A stretch of DNA of 64,000 nt from GCA-002050365 sp038235165 (lineage in GTDB: Bacteria; Acidobacteriota; Blastocatellia; Pyrinomonadales; Pyrinomonadaceae). Both the position numbers and the translations under genes were made by a program. The notes beneath the pieces were generated by a model. That model made no database searches, was not told the DNA's origin, and saw only the letters and a program-made list of their open reading frames with translations. This document shows, piece after piece, positions 43,675 through 52,140 of the stretch (within the stretch, counting starts at the first letter, position 1; each line of letters begins with the position of its first letter). The stretch lies in the NCBI GenBank assembly GCA_038235165.1, contig JBBSUG010000011.1:62001-126000 (forward strand), in the 5' to 3' direction.

Positions 43675-45072
43675 ATGAGCAACACCAATCCGGCACGCGG
43701 AATGCGCGATTTTCTGCCTTCCGACGTTCGCAAACGCAATTATGTCATCAACATCATCCGTGAAGTTTATGAAAAATACGGCTTTGAACCGCTCGAAACA
43801 CCGTCGGTCGAAAATCTCGACACATTAACCAATAAATACGGCGAAGAAGGCAATCAATTGATGTTCAAAATCCTCAAACGCGGCGAGAAATTGCAGCAGG
43901 AATTGAGCGAAGGGAAAATCACCGGCGAAAACGAACTAACCGATCTGGCACTGCGTTACGATTTGACCGTTCCGCTGGCGCGGGTCGTCGCCAATTACAA
44001 AAACGATTTGCCGAAGTTTTTCAAACGCTATCAAATTCAGCCAGTCTGGAGAGCCGACCGTCCGGCGCGTGGGCGTTTCCGCGAATTTTATCAATGCGAT
44101 GTTGATGCCATCGGTTCGGGTTCGATGATTGTTGAAGCCGAATTAATCTCTGCTGTTTGTGAGATTTTGGATAAATTGGGGTTTATTGATTATACAATTC
44201 GGGTCAATCACCGGGAGATACTCGGCGGAATAATGAAAGCCGCCGGAGTTCCGCCGGAAAAAAGAGCGCAGGCACTCGTCATTGTTGACAAACTCGACAA
44301 AATCGGGCTGAACGGTATCAAAGAAGAATTGCTGGCAAATGATTTTAATGAGGAAAGTGTCAGAACGATTACACATCAAATCGAAAATCAGATTAGTTTG
44401 CTCAATTCAGCCACCAACAATTACGAATATAATTTGCAGATATTGAGCGCGACTTCGAGTCCGGCAGAAGAGTCTGCCGGAGAAAATATGGATTCGTATT
44501 GGGCGGCGAAAAAAGATTTACGGCAAATCGTCGAACACACAAAAAACGCGGCGGCGCGAAATCATATTAAGGTTGACGAAAGCCTCGTGCGCGGATTGTC
44601 GTATTACACCGGCGCGATTTTTGAAATAAATGTCACCGATTTAGCCGGAAGTCTAGGCGGTGGCGGACGCTACGACGGATTAATCGGGATGTTCGGCAAG
44701 GAGCAAATTTCGGCAGTCGGTTTCTCGCTCGGACTCGAACGCATTCTTTTGATAATGGAAGAACGAGGAATGTTTCCCGCCGATTTGACGATTAACTCGG
44801 CAGACGTGATGGTGACAATCTGGAACGAAGAAACTGCCGGTGAAACTTTGAAATTGGCAAGCGAATTGAGACAGCAAAATCTGCGCGTTCTCGTTTACCC
44901 GGAAGCCGATAAACTCGGCAAACAGTTCAAATACGCCGATTCGATCAACATTCCGTACGTCTGCATTCTCGGTAAAAATGAACTCACCGAAAATAAGGTT
45001 GCGCTCAAAAACATGAAAACGGGCGAACAGGAAACGATTGACCGGGAAGAAATCGCCGGTAAAATCAAGTAA
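43675..45072 (+). CDS. hisS: Histidyl-tRNA synthetase
   Basis: 465 residues. Charges tRNA-His with histidine. Class II motifs: ARGMRDFLPSDVRKRN at the N-terminus, TNKYGEEGNQLMFKI, motif 2 in KRYQIQPVWRADRPARGRFREFYQCDVDAIG, the histidine signatures VRGLSYYTGAIFEI and GGGGRYDGLIGMFG, motif 3 in GFSLGLERILLIME, and a C-terminal anticodon domain. A stretch SSPAEESAGEN (about 261-271), in the insertion domain, is encoded by a perfect GC-rich hairpin and may be an inserted repeat. An essential gene, so the insertion must be tolerated if real. Confidence 0.97.
   Translation: MSNTNPARGMRDFLPSDVRKRNYVINIIREVYEKYGFEPLETPSVENLDTLTNKYGEEGNQLMFKILKRGEKLQQELSEGKITGENELTDLALRYDLTVPLARVVANYKNDLPKFFKRYQIQPVWRADRPARGRFREFYQCDVDAIGSGSMIVEAELISAVCEILDKLGFIDYTIRVNHREILGGIMKAAGVPPEKRAQALVIVDKLDKIGLNGIKEELLANDFNEESVRTITHQIENQISLLNSATNNYEYNLQILSATSSPAEESAGENMDSYWAAKKDLRQIVEHTKNAAARNHIKVDESLVRGLSYYTGAIFEINVTDLAGSLGGGGRYDGLIGMFGKEQISAVGFSLGLERILLIMEERGMFPADLTINSADVMVTIWNEETAGETLKLASELRQQNLRVLVYPEADKLGKQFKYADSINIPYVCILGKNELTENKVALKNMKTGEQETIDREEIAGKIK
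44460..44481. repeat. Small palindrome within hisS
   Basis: TCCGGCAGA and TCTGCCGGA form a perfect 9-bp stem around AGAG, read in frame in a poorly conserved part of the protein. Its style resembles the window's GC-rich repeats, but no second copy was found here. Confidence 0.45.
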
Positions 45073-45074
45073 TC

Positions 45075-45417
45075 GGAGCGCGAAAATCTCGTCCGCTTCA
45101 ACAAGAGCGAAGCGAAGTGTTGAATTGGAGCGCGGAAGTCTCGTCCGCTTCAATACTAGCGAAGCGAAGTGTTGAATACGTTGTCACTGTGAAATTTACA
45201 ATTAAATAAGGCGCGGTGTTAAGTTAAAAGCGTTCGGCTGTATGCACTTTATTGACAACATTGGCAACACTTCGCTTCGCTGGTGTTGGCGAACGGGACT
45301 TCCGCGCTCCGTCGGACGCTGACGCGGTGTGACGTTGAAAGCGTTCGGCTGTATAAACTTTATTGACAACGCCAGCAACTTCGCTTCGCTGGTTGGCGGA
45401 CGGGACTTCAGCGCTCC
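45075..45417. repeat. Composite cluster of family A elements with a second core type
   Basis: Starting 2 bp after the hisS stop: a left half (GGAGCGCGAAAATCTCGTCC...), then a full element from 45127 to 45310 with GGAGCGCGGAAGTCTCGT / ACGGGACTTCCGCGCTCC ends, then a right half ending at 45417. Two direct copies of a distinct core, AAAGCGTTCGGCTGTAT followed by ACTTTATTGACAAC, lie at 45231-45260 and 45340-45370. No gene is present in these 359 bp. Confidence 0.8.
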
Positions 45418-45431
45418 GCCGGAAAATACAG

Positions 45432-46490
45432 ATGAAAGACCAAATTCAAACCGCGCAAATCGTCGTGCCGTGTGCAAATTTTAACGAATCGCTCGAATTT
45501 TTCACTGAAAAACTCGGCTTTCGCGTTGATGTGATCTTCCCTGCCGACGAGCCTTCGACGGCGGTGATTTCCGGTTACGGCATTGATTTGCGGCTTGAAA
45601 ATTCTGATGAAAGACAACCGCTGACGTTGAAACTTTTCGGAGATTTTGCCGCGTTTACCGAACGTGAAATTTATTCACCCGACGGCGTACGAGTGATTTT
45701 TATTGACGAACAATCAAAAATCGAAATTCCCGAAGGCACGCAGGAATTTGTTTTGAGCAAATTTGAAGATGAAAATTCGTGGAGCGTCGGACGCGCCGGA
45801 ATGCGCTATCGTGATTTGATTCCGTCGAGATTGGGCGGCAGATTCGTGGCTTCGCACATTTCGATTCCCGAGGGCGGCGAAATTCCCGATTATGTGCATT
45901 ATCATAAAATTCGGTTTCAGATGATCTATTGCATTTCCGGTTGGGCAAAACTGGTTTACGAAGATCAGGGTGCGCCGTTCATAATGAACGCCGGCGACTG
46001 CGTTTTGCAGCCGCCCGAAATTCGTCACCGCGTTTTGGAATCTTCCGCAAAATTTGAAGTTTTGGAAATCGGCTGTCCGGCAGTTCACGAAACTTTTGCC
46101 GATCACACGCTCGCTTTACCAAACGTAAATATTGCGCCCGATAGAATTTTCGGCGAACAGTTTTTTGTTCATCACAACAATAAAAACGCAGTTTGGAAAG
46201 CAGCCGGAATCGAAGGTTTTGAAGTGCGCGACACTGGAATTAATCAAGCGACGAACGGTTTAGCTGATGTCCAAACGTGGCGGGCGACTACCGACGTAAA
46301 ATTTCCCGTCGTGCATTCAGGCGAGTTTTTGTTCTTTTTTATTGTCAAAGGTCGCCTTCATCTAAGTGGTCAGGGTGAAAGTTCCCTCTTAAATGCAGGC
46401 AGCAGTTTCGTATTGCCGAGCGGCGCGGAATATCTCATTGCTGCTGAAAAAGGACTTGAGGTGATTCGTGTGAGTCTTCCGGCGCAATAA
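45432..46490 (+). CDS. Fusion of a VOC (glyoxalase-like) domain with two cupin domains
   Basis: 352 residues from MKDQIQTAQIVVPC; an earlier in-frame ATG lies in the repeat cluster and is unlikely. Residues 1-115 read as a VOC domain: IVVPCANFNESLEFFTEKLGFRVDVIFPADEPS. Residues about 140-235 form a cupin with GRFVASHISIPEGGEIPDYVHYHKIRFQMIYCISGWAKLVYED and NAGDCVLQPPEIRHRVLES, the His/Glu metal set. A second, less conserved cupin follows (about 270-350: HSGEFLFFFIVKGRLHLSGQ...SSFVLPSGAEYLI). Both families use metals for small-molecule dioxygenase, isomerase or lyase chemistry; the substrate is unknown. It may be a metal-dependent enzyme with regulatory cupin. Confidence 0.85.
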   Translation: MKDQIQTAQIVVPCANFNESLEFFTEKLGFRVDVIFPADEPSTAVISGYGIDLRLENSDERQPLTLKLFGDFAAFTEREIYSPDGVRVIFIDEQSKIEIPEGTQEFVLSKFEDENSWSVGRAGMRYRDLIPSRLGGRFVASHISIPEGGEIPDYVHYHKIRFQMIYCISGWAKLVYEDQGAPFIMNAGDCVLQPPEIRHRVLESSAKFEVLEIGCPAVHETFADHTLALPNVNIAPDRIFGEQFFVHHNNKNAVWKAAGIEGFEVRDTGINQATNGLADVQTWRATTDVKFPVVHSGEFLFFFIVKGRLHLSGQGESSLLNAGSSFVLPSGAEYLIAAEKGLEVIRVSLPAQ

Positions 46491-46542
46491 AAAATAAAGA
46501 TAACTATCGGAACAAATTCGACATCCGAATATAAAAAAAATT

Positions 46543-47097
46543 ATGAAATCAGTAAAATATAATCTATCGTTTCTGATCGCCGCCTTTTTTATCTTCGGTC
46601 AGAGCGGTCAGTCGCAAACAAAGCGTTCCGATAAAGATTTACCGAATTTCGCGCAGGTCAACACAAATTTTTATCGCGGAGGACAGCCGACTGAAGCGGG
46701 CGTAAAAGAGTTGGCGAAAATGGGCGTGAAAACAATTATTGATTTACGCGGCGAAGATAAATTATCGGAAAAGGAAGCGATTTGGGCGAAAAATGCGGGT
46801 ATCAAATTTATTCCGGTCAGTTTGAGCAATTGGTTTAAACCGAAAACTTCGGACATCGAAAGCGTCATCAAGCAAATTGACACGGCGGAAAATCAGCCGG
46901 TTTTCCTGCATTGTAAACGCGGCGCGGACAGAACCGGCACGGTCACGGCGATTTACCGCATTTCGCACGACAATTATACGGCGAAACAAGCGACTGATGA
47001 AGCAAAAAAATACGATTTCGGCTGGTGGCAATTCTGGATGAAGGATTATATCAACGATTATTACAAAGATTTTCTGAGCCGAAAACTGAACGGTTAG
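46543..47097 (+). CDS. Secreted dual-specificity/tyrosine phosphatase-like protein
   Basis: 184 residues. A signal peptide (about 1-25, ending SGQSQ) precedes a compact cysteine phosphatase domain. FAQVNTNFYRGGQPTEAGVKELAKMGVKTIIDLRGED is the N-terminal signature. The active site is HCKRGADRTG (C124 and R130, the Cx5R loop), and IIDLRGE supplies the usual first strand. Substrates of this bacterial group (phosphotyrosine, phosphoinositides or other phosphates) are not settled. It sits between unrelated single genes with its own start, so it is probably monocistronic. Confidence 0.87.
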   Translation: MKSVKYNLSFLIAAFFIFGQSGQSQTKRSDKDLPNFAQVNTNFYRGGQPTEAGVKELAKMGVKTIIDLRGEDKLSEKEAIWAKNAGIKFIPVSLSNWFKPKTSDIESVIKQIDTAENQPVFLHCKRGADRTGTVTAIYRISHDNYTAKQATDEAKKYDFGWWQFWMKDYINDYYKDFLSRKLNG

Positions 47098-47185
47098 CAG
47101 TTATCAGTGATTTGCTTTGGACTTTAGTTTTCCAAAATCGGATAATTGAAAATTAAAATATCAAACGATTAAGAAATTTTTAATT

Positions 47186-47671
47186 ATGTTTACAATCCGT
47201 GCTAAGTACAGCGATCAAGTTGAAGTCAAAACGAATTTGGAAAAGGTGCGCGAGTTTTTCGCCGACATCAGAAATTTTGTCGAACTAATGCCGAGCGTCG
47301 AGAGCATTCACACCGACGCGAAAGGCATCGCGCACTGGACGATTCGCGCCGACATACCGATTATCGGTGCGATAATGCAGAAATTTGACGTGCGGCTCGA
47401 AGAAAACAGCGAAGAACGTATCGAATGGCTGCCGGTCGCCGGTGAAACGAAAAATCTGCTTCGTTACGCGTCGGAATTCGTCGAAAAAGGAAAAAATTTA
47501 ACCGTCGTGCAGTTCACGCAAACCGTCGAAATGCGCCGCGATTCCGCCCGCGAACTGCATCTGCTCGCCGGTCTCGCCGGTGAATCAATTATCAGCAGCG
47601 AAATGACCAAAAGAATCGCCGAAATGCTGAAAACTTTCTTCCGCCGCGCTCAGGAAAAGCTGGAAGCATAA
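47186..47671 (+). CDS. SRPBCC (START-like) superfamily protein
   Basis: 161 residues, no signal peptide. The START/Bet v1-like fold shows in VKTNLEKVREFFADIRNFVELMPSVESIHTDAKGIAHWTIRADIPIIG, the CoxG/polyketide-cyclase-like pattern, and a C-terminal helix (LLAGLAGESIISSEMTKRIAEMLKTFFRRAQEKL). Such proteins bind hydrophobic ligands in a cavity. Function unknown. A pair of family A repeats begins two bases after the stop codon. Confidence 0.8.
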   Translation: MFTIRAKYSDQVEVKTNLEKVREFFADIRNFVELMPSVESIHTDAKGIAHWTIRADIPIIGAIMQKFDVRLEENSEERIEWLPVAGETKNLLRYASEFVEKGKNLTVVQFTQTVEMRRDSARELHLLAGLAGESIISSEMTKRIAEMLKTFFRRAQEKLEA

Positions 47672-47672
47672 T

Positions 47673-47901
47673 GGAGCGCGGAAGTCCTGTTCGCCAACCA
47701 GCGCAGCGAAGTTGCCAGCATTGTCAGTGTAGTTCTGATGGATGGAAGCATCCAACGTCTCGCTTTAAAACGGAGCGCGGAAGTCTCGTCCGCCCAACAA
47801 GCAATAGCGATGTTGGAAGCGTTGTCAGTCTAGTTCAAATGTATGAACGCATTCAACGCATCGCTTCGTTGGCGTTGAAGCGGCCGAGACTTCCGCGCTC
47901 C
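47673..47901. repeat. Two family A elements in tandem, one truncated
   Basis: A truncated copy (to about 47770: GGAGCGCGGAAGTCCTGT... and the TGTCAGTGTAGTTCTGATGG core, no right end) is followed by a full 130-bp copy from 47772 to 47901 with GGAGCGCGGAAGTCTCGT / GAGACTTCCGCGCTCC ends. They fill the gap between the SRPBCC and DUF2911 genes. Confidence 0.85.
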
Positions 47902-47927
47902 GTCTAAAAGTTTATTGGAGAAATAAT

Positions 47928-48833
47928 ATGAAAAAAACACTACTTTTAATCGCAATTGTCACACTATTTTTTGTTTCAAACATTTTCGCGCAGTTGACTT
48001 TGCCGCGCGGTTCGCAGCGCGGTGAAGTCGCGCAGACGGTCGGTGACACGCGGATCGCGCTCGTTTATGACCGCCCGAATGCCAAAACGCGGGAAATATA
48101 CGGATGCGAAACGACTGATTTGATTCCCAAAGGCGGGGTAAATTATCCGTGTCTCGTTCCCTACGGTCAAGTTTGGCGAACGGGTGCGGACGAAAACACG
48201 ACTTTTGAAACAAATCACGATTTAAGAATCAACGGTCAGACGCTGCCCGCCGGAAAATACGGTTTTCATACGATTCCGGGCAAAGAAGAGTGGACGATCA
48301 TTTTCAGCAAAACAAACGATGCGTGGGGCAGTTTTTCCTACAAACAGGCGGACGACCAACTGCGCGTAACCGCGAAACCGGAAACCGCCGATTTTCACGA
48401 AACGATGTCGCTCGGCGTGGAAAACGTCAAACCGACGACCGCCGATGTCGTGATTCGCTGGGCGAAACTGCGTGTTCCGTTCACAGTTGATGTCGGCGAT
48501 TTGAACGGCAGAGTTCTCGGTGATATTCGTCAGCAGATGAAAAGTTTGAAAGCTGACGATTCGCGGACACCGCTCACGGCAGCAAATTATGTTTATTCGC
48601 AGAAAATGACGGCGAGTTACCCGGAAGCTATTGGCTGGCTCGATATGTCTTTGAAGGCAAAAGAAACTCCCAACGCACTCGGCTTAAAAGCAAATCTTTT
48701 GGCTGACACGGGCAAAAAATCCGAAGCGATCAAAAGTGCCGAACGCGCCGTGATGGTCGCCAAAACAGCTAATCCAAAAGCTGACACCAGCGATTTGGAA
48801 AAGCGTATTAAAGAATGGAAAATGAATAAATAA
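47928..48833 (+). CDS. Secreted DUF2911 protein
   Basis: 301 residues. A signal peptide (LLLIAIVTLFFVSNIFAQ) precedes a DUF2911 domain (about 25-175): LVYDRPNAKTREIYG, LVPYGQVWRTGADENTTFETNHDLRINGQTLPAGKYGFHTIPG, and EWTIIFSKTNDAWGSFSY. The C-terminal 120 residues are helical, with TPR-like spacing (ANYVYSQKMTASYPEAIGWLDMSLK...ALGLKANLLADTGKKSEAIKSAERAV). The family has no assigned function; it is common in Bacteroidetes and Acidobacteria. A GGAG ribosome site and a strong terminator downstream mark a monocistronic gene. Confidence 0.88.
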   Translation: MKKTLLLIAIVTLFFVSNIFAQLTLPRGSQRGEVAQTVGDTRIALVYDRPNAKTREIYGCETTDLIPKGGVNYPCLVPYGQVWRTGADENTTFETNHDLRINGQTLPAGKYGFHTIPGKEEWTIIFSKTNDAWGSFSYKQADDQLRVTAKPETADFHETMSLGVENVKPTTADVVIRWAKLRVPFTVDVGDLNGRVLGDIRQQMKSLKADDSRTPLTAANYVYSQKMTASYPEAIGWLDMSLKAKETPNALGLKANLLADTGKKSEAIKSAERAVMVAKTANPKADTSDLEKRIKEWKMNK

Positions 48834-48846
48834 TCGCTGGAGACAG

Positions 48847-48896
48847 AATATTCCCGTCAAGCATTCACTAAAAACTTGACGGGAATATTTATTTTT
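48847..48896 (+). terminator. Intrinsic terminator after the DUF2911 gene
   Basis: A perfect 15-bp stem (AATATTCCCGTCAAG and complement), 13-base loop, then TTATTTTTG. Confidence 0.9.
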
Positions 48897-48941
48897 GACA
48901 TAATCCTTAATGAAATCGAATTTCAAGTTCTTTTATTTATT

Positions 48942-49217
48942 ATGAAACAAAACATTGCCGCTAAGTTTCCTCCGATTGTTTCCGATGAGAAAAAAATCGA
49001 AGTTTCGCTGACCGACGATCAGGCAATTATTAAACTTTCGACGTGGACGGAAGATGTAGGTTGGTTCTGTCAAAAAACACTGTCAATTGATGTTGAGATG
49101 TTAGACGATCTGCACCGCGTCATCGCTGCTGCGCGTTACCGCACGAACAAGCAAGAAGTCCAGACAACATTGCCTATCGCAAGCAGTAAAGTTCTCAAAT
49201 TTCCGAGTTTTTCGTAG
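48942..49217 (+). CDS. Unrecognised 91-residue protein
   Basis: Begins MKQNIAAKFPPIVSDEKK and contains IEVSLTDDQAIIKLSTWTEDVGWFCQKTLSIDVEMLDDLHRVIAAARYR, with a beta-rich first half and a helix near the end. No signal peptide or membrane helix. The ATG chosen is 22 codons inside a longer frame because the upstream part overlaps the terminator and reads as AT-rich leader. Codon use fits the genome, and it is bracketed by a terminator on each side, which supports a real gene. Function unknown. Confidence 0.6.
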   Translation: MKQNIAAKFPPIVSDEKKIEVSLTDDQAIIKLSTWTEDVGWFCQKTLSIDVEMLDDLHRVIAAARYRTNKQEVQTTLPIASSKVLKFPSFS

Positions 49218-49238
49218 TTTCTCCAACGAAAAAATTAA

Positions 49239-49279
49239 ACGGAAAGCAATGTATTCATAATATTGCTTTCCGTATTTTT
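49239..49279. terminator. Bidirectional intrinsic terminator
   Basis: ACGGAAAGCAAT and ATTGCTTTCCGT pair perfectly across 11 bases, with AAAAAATT on one side and ATTTTTG on the other. It serves the convergent small protein gene and ferritin-like gene. Confidence 0.85.
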
Positions 49280-49300
49280 GTATCTGACGATATTGTAATT

Positions 49301-49762
49301 TTAGCTGACTTCGCGCAAAACTATTCTTTCTGAATTAACTTTGGCGGTGCGTTCGGAAGTCAATTTTTCCAATTCTTCGACGTGAAGCTGTTCTTCGGCG
49401 ATACGTTCTTCGAGCCAAAACTTTGTCGGTAAATCTTGCTCACCGCACGATTTCCACGCTTCCATATAACCCGCGATGGCGGCGCGTTCGAGTTCTAAAT
49501 CCTGCTTGAGCATTTCCTTTAACTCGACCGATTGACGAATCATCGCCGGCTCAACCGTCGGAATTCCGCCGAGCGAAACTATTTTGTCGCCGACCGTGTG
49601 CGCGTGAGCTTGTGCTTCGTCCGCCTGCTCGCGGAAAAATCCTCTGTAAATTTCCCGCTCGATGCCCGTCACCAAATAACTGTGCTGTGAATATTGAATC
49701 ACGCCTGAAAGTTCAAGACTCAACGCACTGTTCAAATTTTCTATTAATTCCGCTCTTGCCAT
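49301..49762 (-). CDS. Ferritin-like (bacterioferritin/DUF892-type) protein
   Basis: 153 residues forming a four-helix bundle. Helix 1 carries SLELSGVIQYSQHSYL (E17), helix 2 has FREQADEAQAHAHTVGDKIVSLGG with Glu and ExxH-type ligands, helix 3 has LKQDLELERAAIAGYMEAWK, and helix 4 ends ERIAEEQLHVEELEKL, giving a di-iron site of the bacterioferritin/Dps-like superfamily. No haem Met is obvious. It probably stores or oxidises iron, or detoxifies peroxide. It is a single gene with its own terminator downstream. Confidence 0.85.
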   Translation of the reverse strand: MARAELIENLNSALSLELSGVIQYSQHSYLVTGIEREIYRGFFREQADEAQAHAHTVGDKIVSLGGIPTVEPAMIRQSVELKEMLKQDLELERAAIAGYMEAWKSCGEQDLPTKFWLEERIAEEQLHVEELEKLTSERTAKVNSERIVLREVS

Positions 49763-49925
49763 AATTTTCCTTTCCTATAATTAATTTTCAAGTTATTGCG
49801 ATTATACATTAAAAAACCAAAGCATCAAACTAACCCTTTTGTTTTTAATTATTTAGAATCGAAATTCATTTTCAAATTCAGCATTAATATTGTTCTTTTA
49901 CAAATGACATCATTTAAAATAAAAA

Positions 49926-50675
49926 TTATGTAATTGCGCCGCCGTCAACGATGACGATTTCGCCCTGCATAAAGCTGTTGCGGTCACTCGTCATAAATGC
50001 GGCAATTTCGGCGAGTTCGGCAGGTTGTCCGACTCGTCCCTTAGAAACCCAAAAATCGTGCATTTGCAAAAGTCTTTCCGGCAGAGTGTGTCCCAAATCA
50101 GTGTCGAAAATTCCCGCCGCAATCGCATTGACCGAAACGCCGAAATTGGCGGCTTCGCGCGACAGACATTTGGTGAAACCGATCATCGCCGCTTTTGACG
50201 TGGCATAATGGACGGAAGTCGGCAGACTGCGAATTGCGCCGACGCTCGTAATATTTAAGATCGAACCGGCGCGGGCGCGAATCATTTGTTTGTAGAACGG
50301 TTTAGTGACGGCGAACAAACTGCCGACGTTGGTTTCAACAACCCAATCCCAACTTTTATCGGTCGTTGTCGCAAAATTATCCGGTTTGTTGACGGCGGCG
50401 TTATTGACCAAAACATTGATCGCGCCCCACGCATCGAGGATTTCCCGTGCGATGCGTTTCATTCCGACGCGATCCGTGACTGACACTTTATAGGCAAGAG
50501 CGCGTCTGCCGTGCGCTTCGATTTTCGCCTTGACTTCCTCCGCCAAATCATCACGCGAATGATAATTAAAAGCGACATCCGCGCCTTCACGCGCAAAAAT
50601 TTCACAGATTGCCGCCCCGATTCCCCGCGTTCCGCCTGACACGAAAGCACGTTTCCCTTCAAGTAAAAGACTCAA
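49926..50675 (-). CDS. Short-chain dehydrogenase/reductase (FabG-like)
   Basis: 249 residues, classical SDR. Cofactor motif FVSGGTRGIGAAICEIF, NNAAVNKPDNF (NNAG-like), catalytic Ser in ILNITSVGAI and the YxxxK pair in HYATSKAAMIGF. The C-terminus ends GEIVIVDGGAIT. NADP(H) is suggested by the sequence near FNYHSR, where a basic residue follows strand 2. The substrate (3-oxoacyl-ACP or a sugar/steroid-like alcohol) cannot be assigned. It begins 196 bp after the glycosyltransferase on the same strand. Confidence 0.92.
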   Translation of the reverse strand: MSLLLEGKRAFVSGGTRGIGAAICEIFAREGADVAFNYHSRDDLAEEVKAKIEAHGRRALAYKVSVTDRVGMKRIAREILDAWGAINVLVNNAAVNKPDNFATTTDKSWDWVVETNVGSLFAVTKPFYKQMIRARAGSILNITSVGAIRSLPTSVHYATSKAAMIGFTKCLSREAANFGVSVNAIAAGIFDTDLGHTLPERLLQMHDFWVSKGRVGQPAELAEIAAFMTSDRNSFMQGEIVIVDGGAIT

Positions 50676-50871
50676 AATTATTCTCCAATATAATAATTAT
50701 AAAAATGCGATATTAAATAAAAACTAAAAAAACTGTAATGAAATTGTGAAAAAGTAACAAGTGAGAAAAGCGAATTTTTAATTGGTTTCTGATTTTAGCT
50801 TACTAAGCCATTTCGGTTTTGAAATATACGCTGAATATAATAACTCCTGACTAAAAACTAAAAACCAATTC

Positions 50872-52080
50872 TCAAACCTGCGCGAGATTCACCTTAATTT
50901 CCGTCGGCGCGGACAGCAGCACCGGAGGATTTTTAGGCAGCAGCGCAGAAATTTCCCTAATAATATTTTGGGTTGAATTCGGAATCGTCATCCCGATAGT
51001 CGCGGATTTCATCTGCGCGTATTTTGCCGAATCGTTGAGCAAACTTTGAATTATCGGCACGATGTCAGTCGCTTTTTCAAGCAGAATGCCCGCGCCGTGT
51101 TTGGCGATCAGTTTGACTGTTCCGGCTTCCTGCGGCATTGGCGGCGTAGTCGCGTCAGCGATAATCGGCAGGTGACACGCCAACGCTTCAAAAGTCGTCA
51201 AACCGCCGAGTTTACTAATCATTACGTTCGCCGACTGCATCAGTTTTTCAATTTCGTCGGAATAACCGATGACCTTGACGGGAAATTTCGCACTTTTGGC
51301 AATTTCTTCGGCTTCACGGCGTAATTCTTCATTTTTACCGGCGAGAAAAACCGCCTGCACATCTAAATCGCCGCGCACCAATTCGCGGAAAATCTGCGGG
51401 ATATTGCCGCCGCCGACCCACCCGGCATTGACGAAAACGGTAAATTTCTCGGCATCCAGCCCGAACGCCTGCCGCGCCTTCTGAGCGGCTTTTTCATCAA
51501 TTTCGTGAAACTTCGGGTTGATCGGCATTCCCGAAATTTTGATTTTTTCCGGCGCGATGCCGTAATCAACAAGTTGCCGTCGCGCGTCGTCGTTCGCTAC
51601 CAAGTAGAGCGAAACTTCGTCACACGCCCAGCCCTTCCAAAAACCGTAACAAGGATCGGTAACGACGGTGACGAGCGGAATCTGTTCGGCTAAGTTCAAT
51701 TCCCGCAGTATTCTGGCGATAACGTGCTGCGTCATCGGATGAACGCTGACGACGATGTGCGGACACCATTTTTCAAACTGTTCCTTGACGTAAACAACGC
51801 AGCGGTCGAGAAAAAACTTTCTCGTCTCGGGACGAAATCTATTGATCGTCCAGTAGTAATACTTCATCCAGTGCTGTTTGTTTTTCAAAATCCAATTGTA
51901 TAAAACAACACCTTTCTGCGTAAATTGATGGGAATCTTCAACCGCTTTGACGATTCGCACAACCGCTGATTCGCCCTCCCAAAATTTGTGCAGACCGTCG
52001 GACAAAGACTGTGCCGCTGAGCGATGCCCGCCGCCGGTGTCCGACGAAATTATTAGAATTTTCGGTGTATTCTGTGACAT
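50872..52080 (-). CDS. MGDG-synthase-like processive glycosyltransferase
   Basis: 402 residues. It starts KILIISSDTGGGHRSAAQSLSDGLHKF, the signature of monogalactosyldiacylglycerol synthase/UgtP (GT28) enzymes. VVVSVHPMTQHVIARILREL and VTVVTDPCYGFWKGWACDEVSLYLVANDDARR follow. The C-terminal half has INAGWVGGG-like VFVNAGWVGGGN and MISKLGGLTTFEALACHLPII, the nucleotide-sugar binding part. It transfers sugar from UDP-hexose to diacylglycerol or a related lipid at the inner membrane. A radical SAM gene lies 60 bp upstream on the same strand, separated by a terminator-like hairpin. Confidence 0.9.
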   Translation of the reverse strand: MSQNTPKILIISSDTGGGHRSAAQSLSDGLHKFWEGESAVVRIVKAVEDSHQFTQKGVVLYNWILKNKQHWMKYYYWTINRFRPETRKFFLDRCVVYVKEQFEKWCPHIVVSVHPMTQHVIARILRELNLAEQIPLVTVVTDPCYGFWKGWACDEVSLYLVANDDARRQLVDYGIAPEKIKISGMPINPKFHEIDEKAAQKARQAFGLDAEKFTVFVNAGWVGGGNIPQIFRELVRGDLDVQAVFLAGKNEELRREAEEIAKSAKFPVKVIGYSDEIEKLMQSANVMISKLGGLTTFEALACHLPIIADATTPPMPQEAGTVKLIAKHGAGILLEKATDIVPIIQSLLNDSAKYAQMKSATIGMTIPNSTQNIIREISALLPKNPPVLLSAPTEIKVNLAQV

Positions 52081-52086
52081 TTAACT

Positions 52087-52130
52087 GTAAAAATAAACGC
52101 GAAACTGAAAAACCAATTTCGCGTTTATTT
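52087..52130 (-). terminator. Intrinsic terminator between radical SAM and glycosyltransferase genes
   Basis: AAATAAACGCGAAA pairs perfectly with TTTCGCGTTTATTT over 14 bp, 12-base loop, followed on the minus strand by TTTATTTTTAC. It lies 10 bp after the radical SAM stop. The glycosyltransferase ATG is 7 bp beyond it, so the second gene would need read-through or anti-termination. Confidence 0.8.
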
Positions 52131-52140
52131 CCAAAATCAT

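Noticed and set aside
45075..45417. Possible CRISPR-like array because of repeated units
   Set aside because: Units are few, unequal, mostly inverted and have no spacers of constant length; no cas genes are near. They are palindromic elements.
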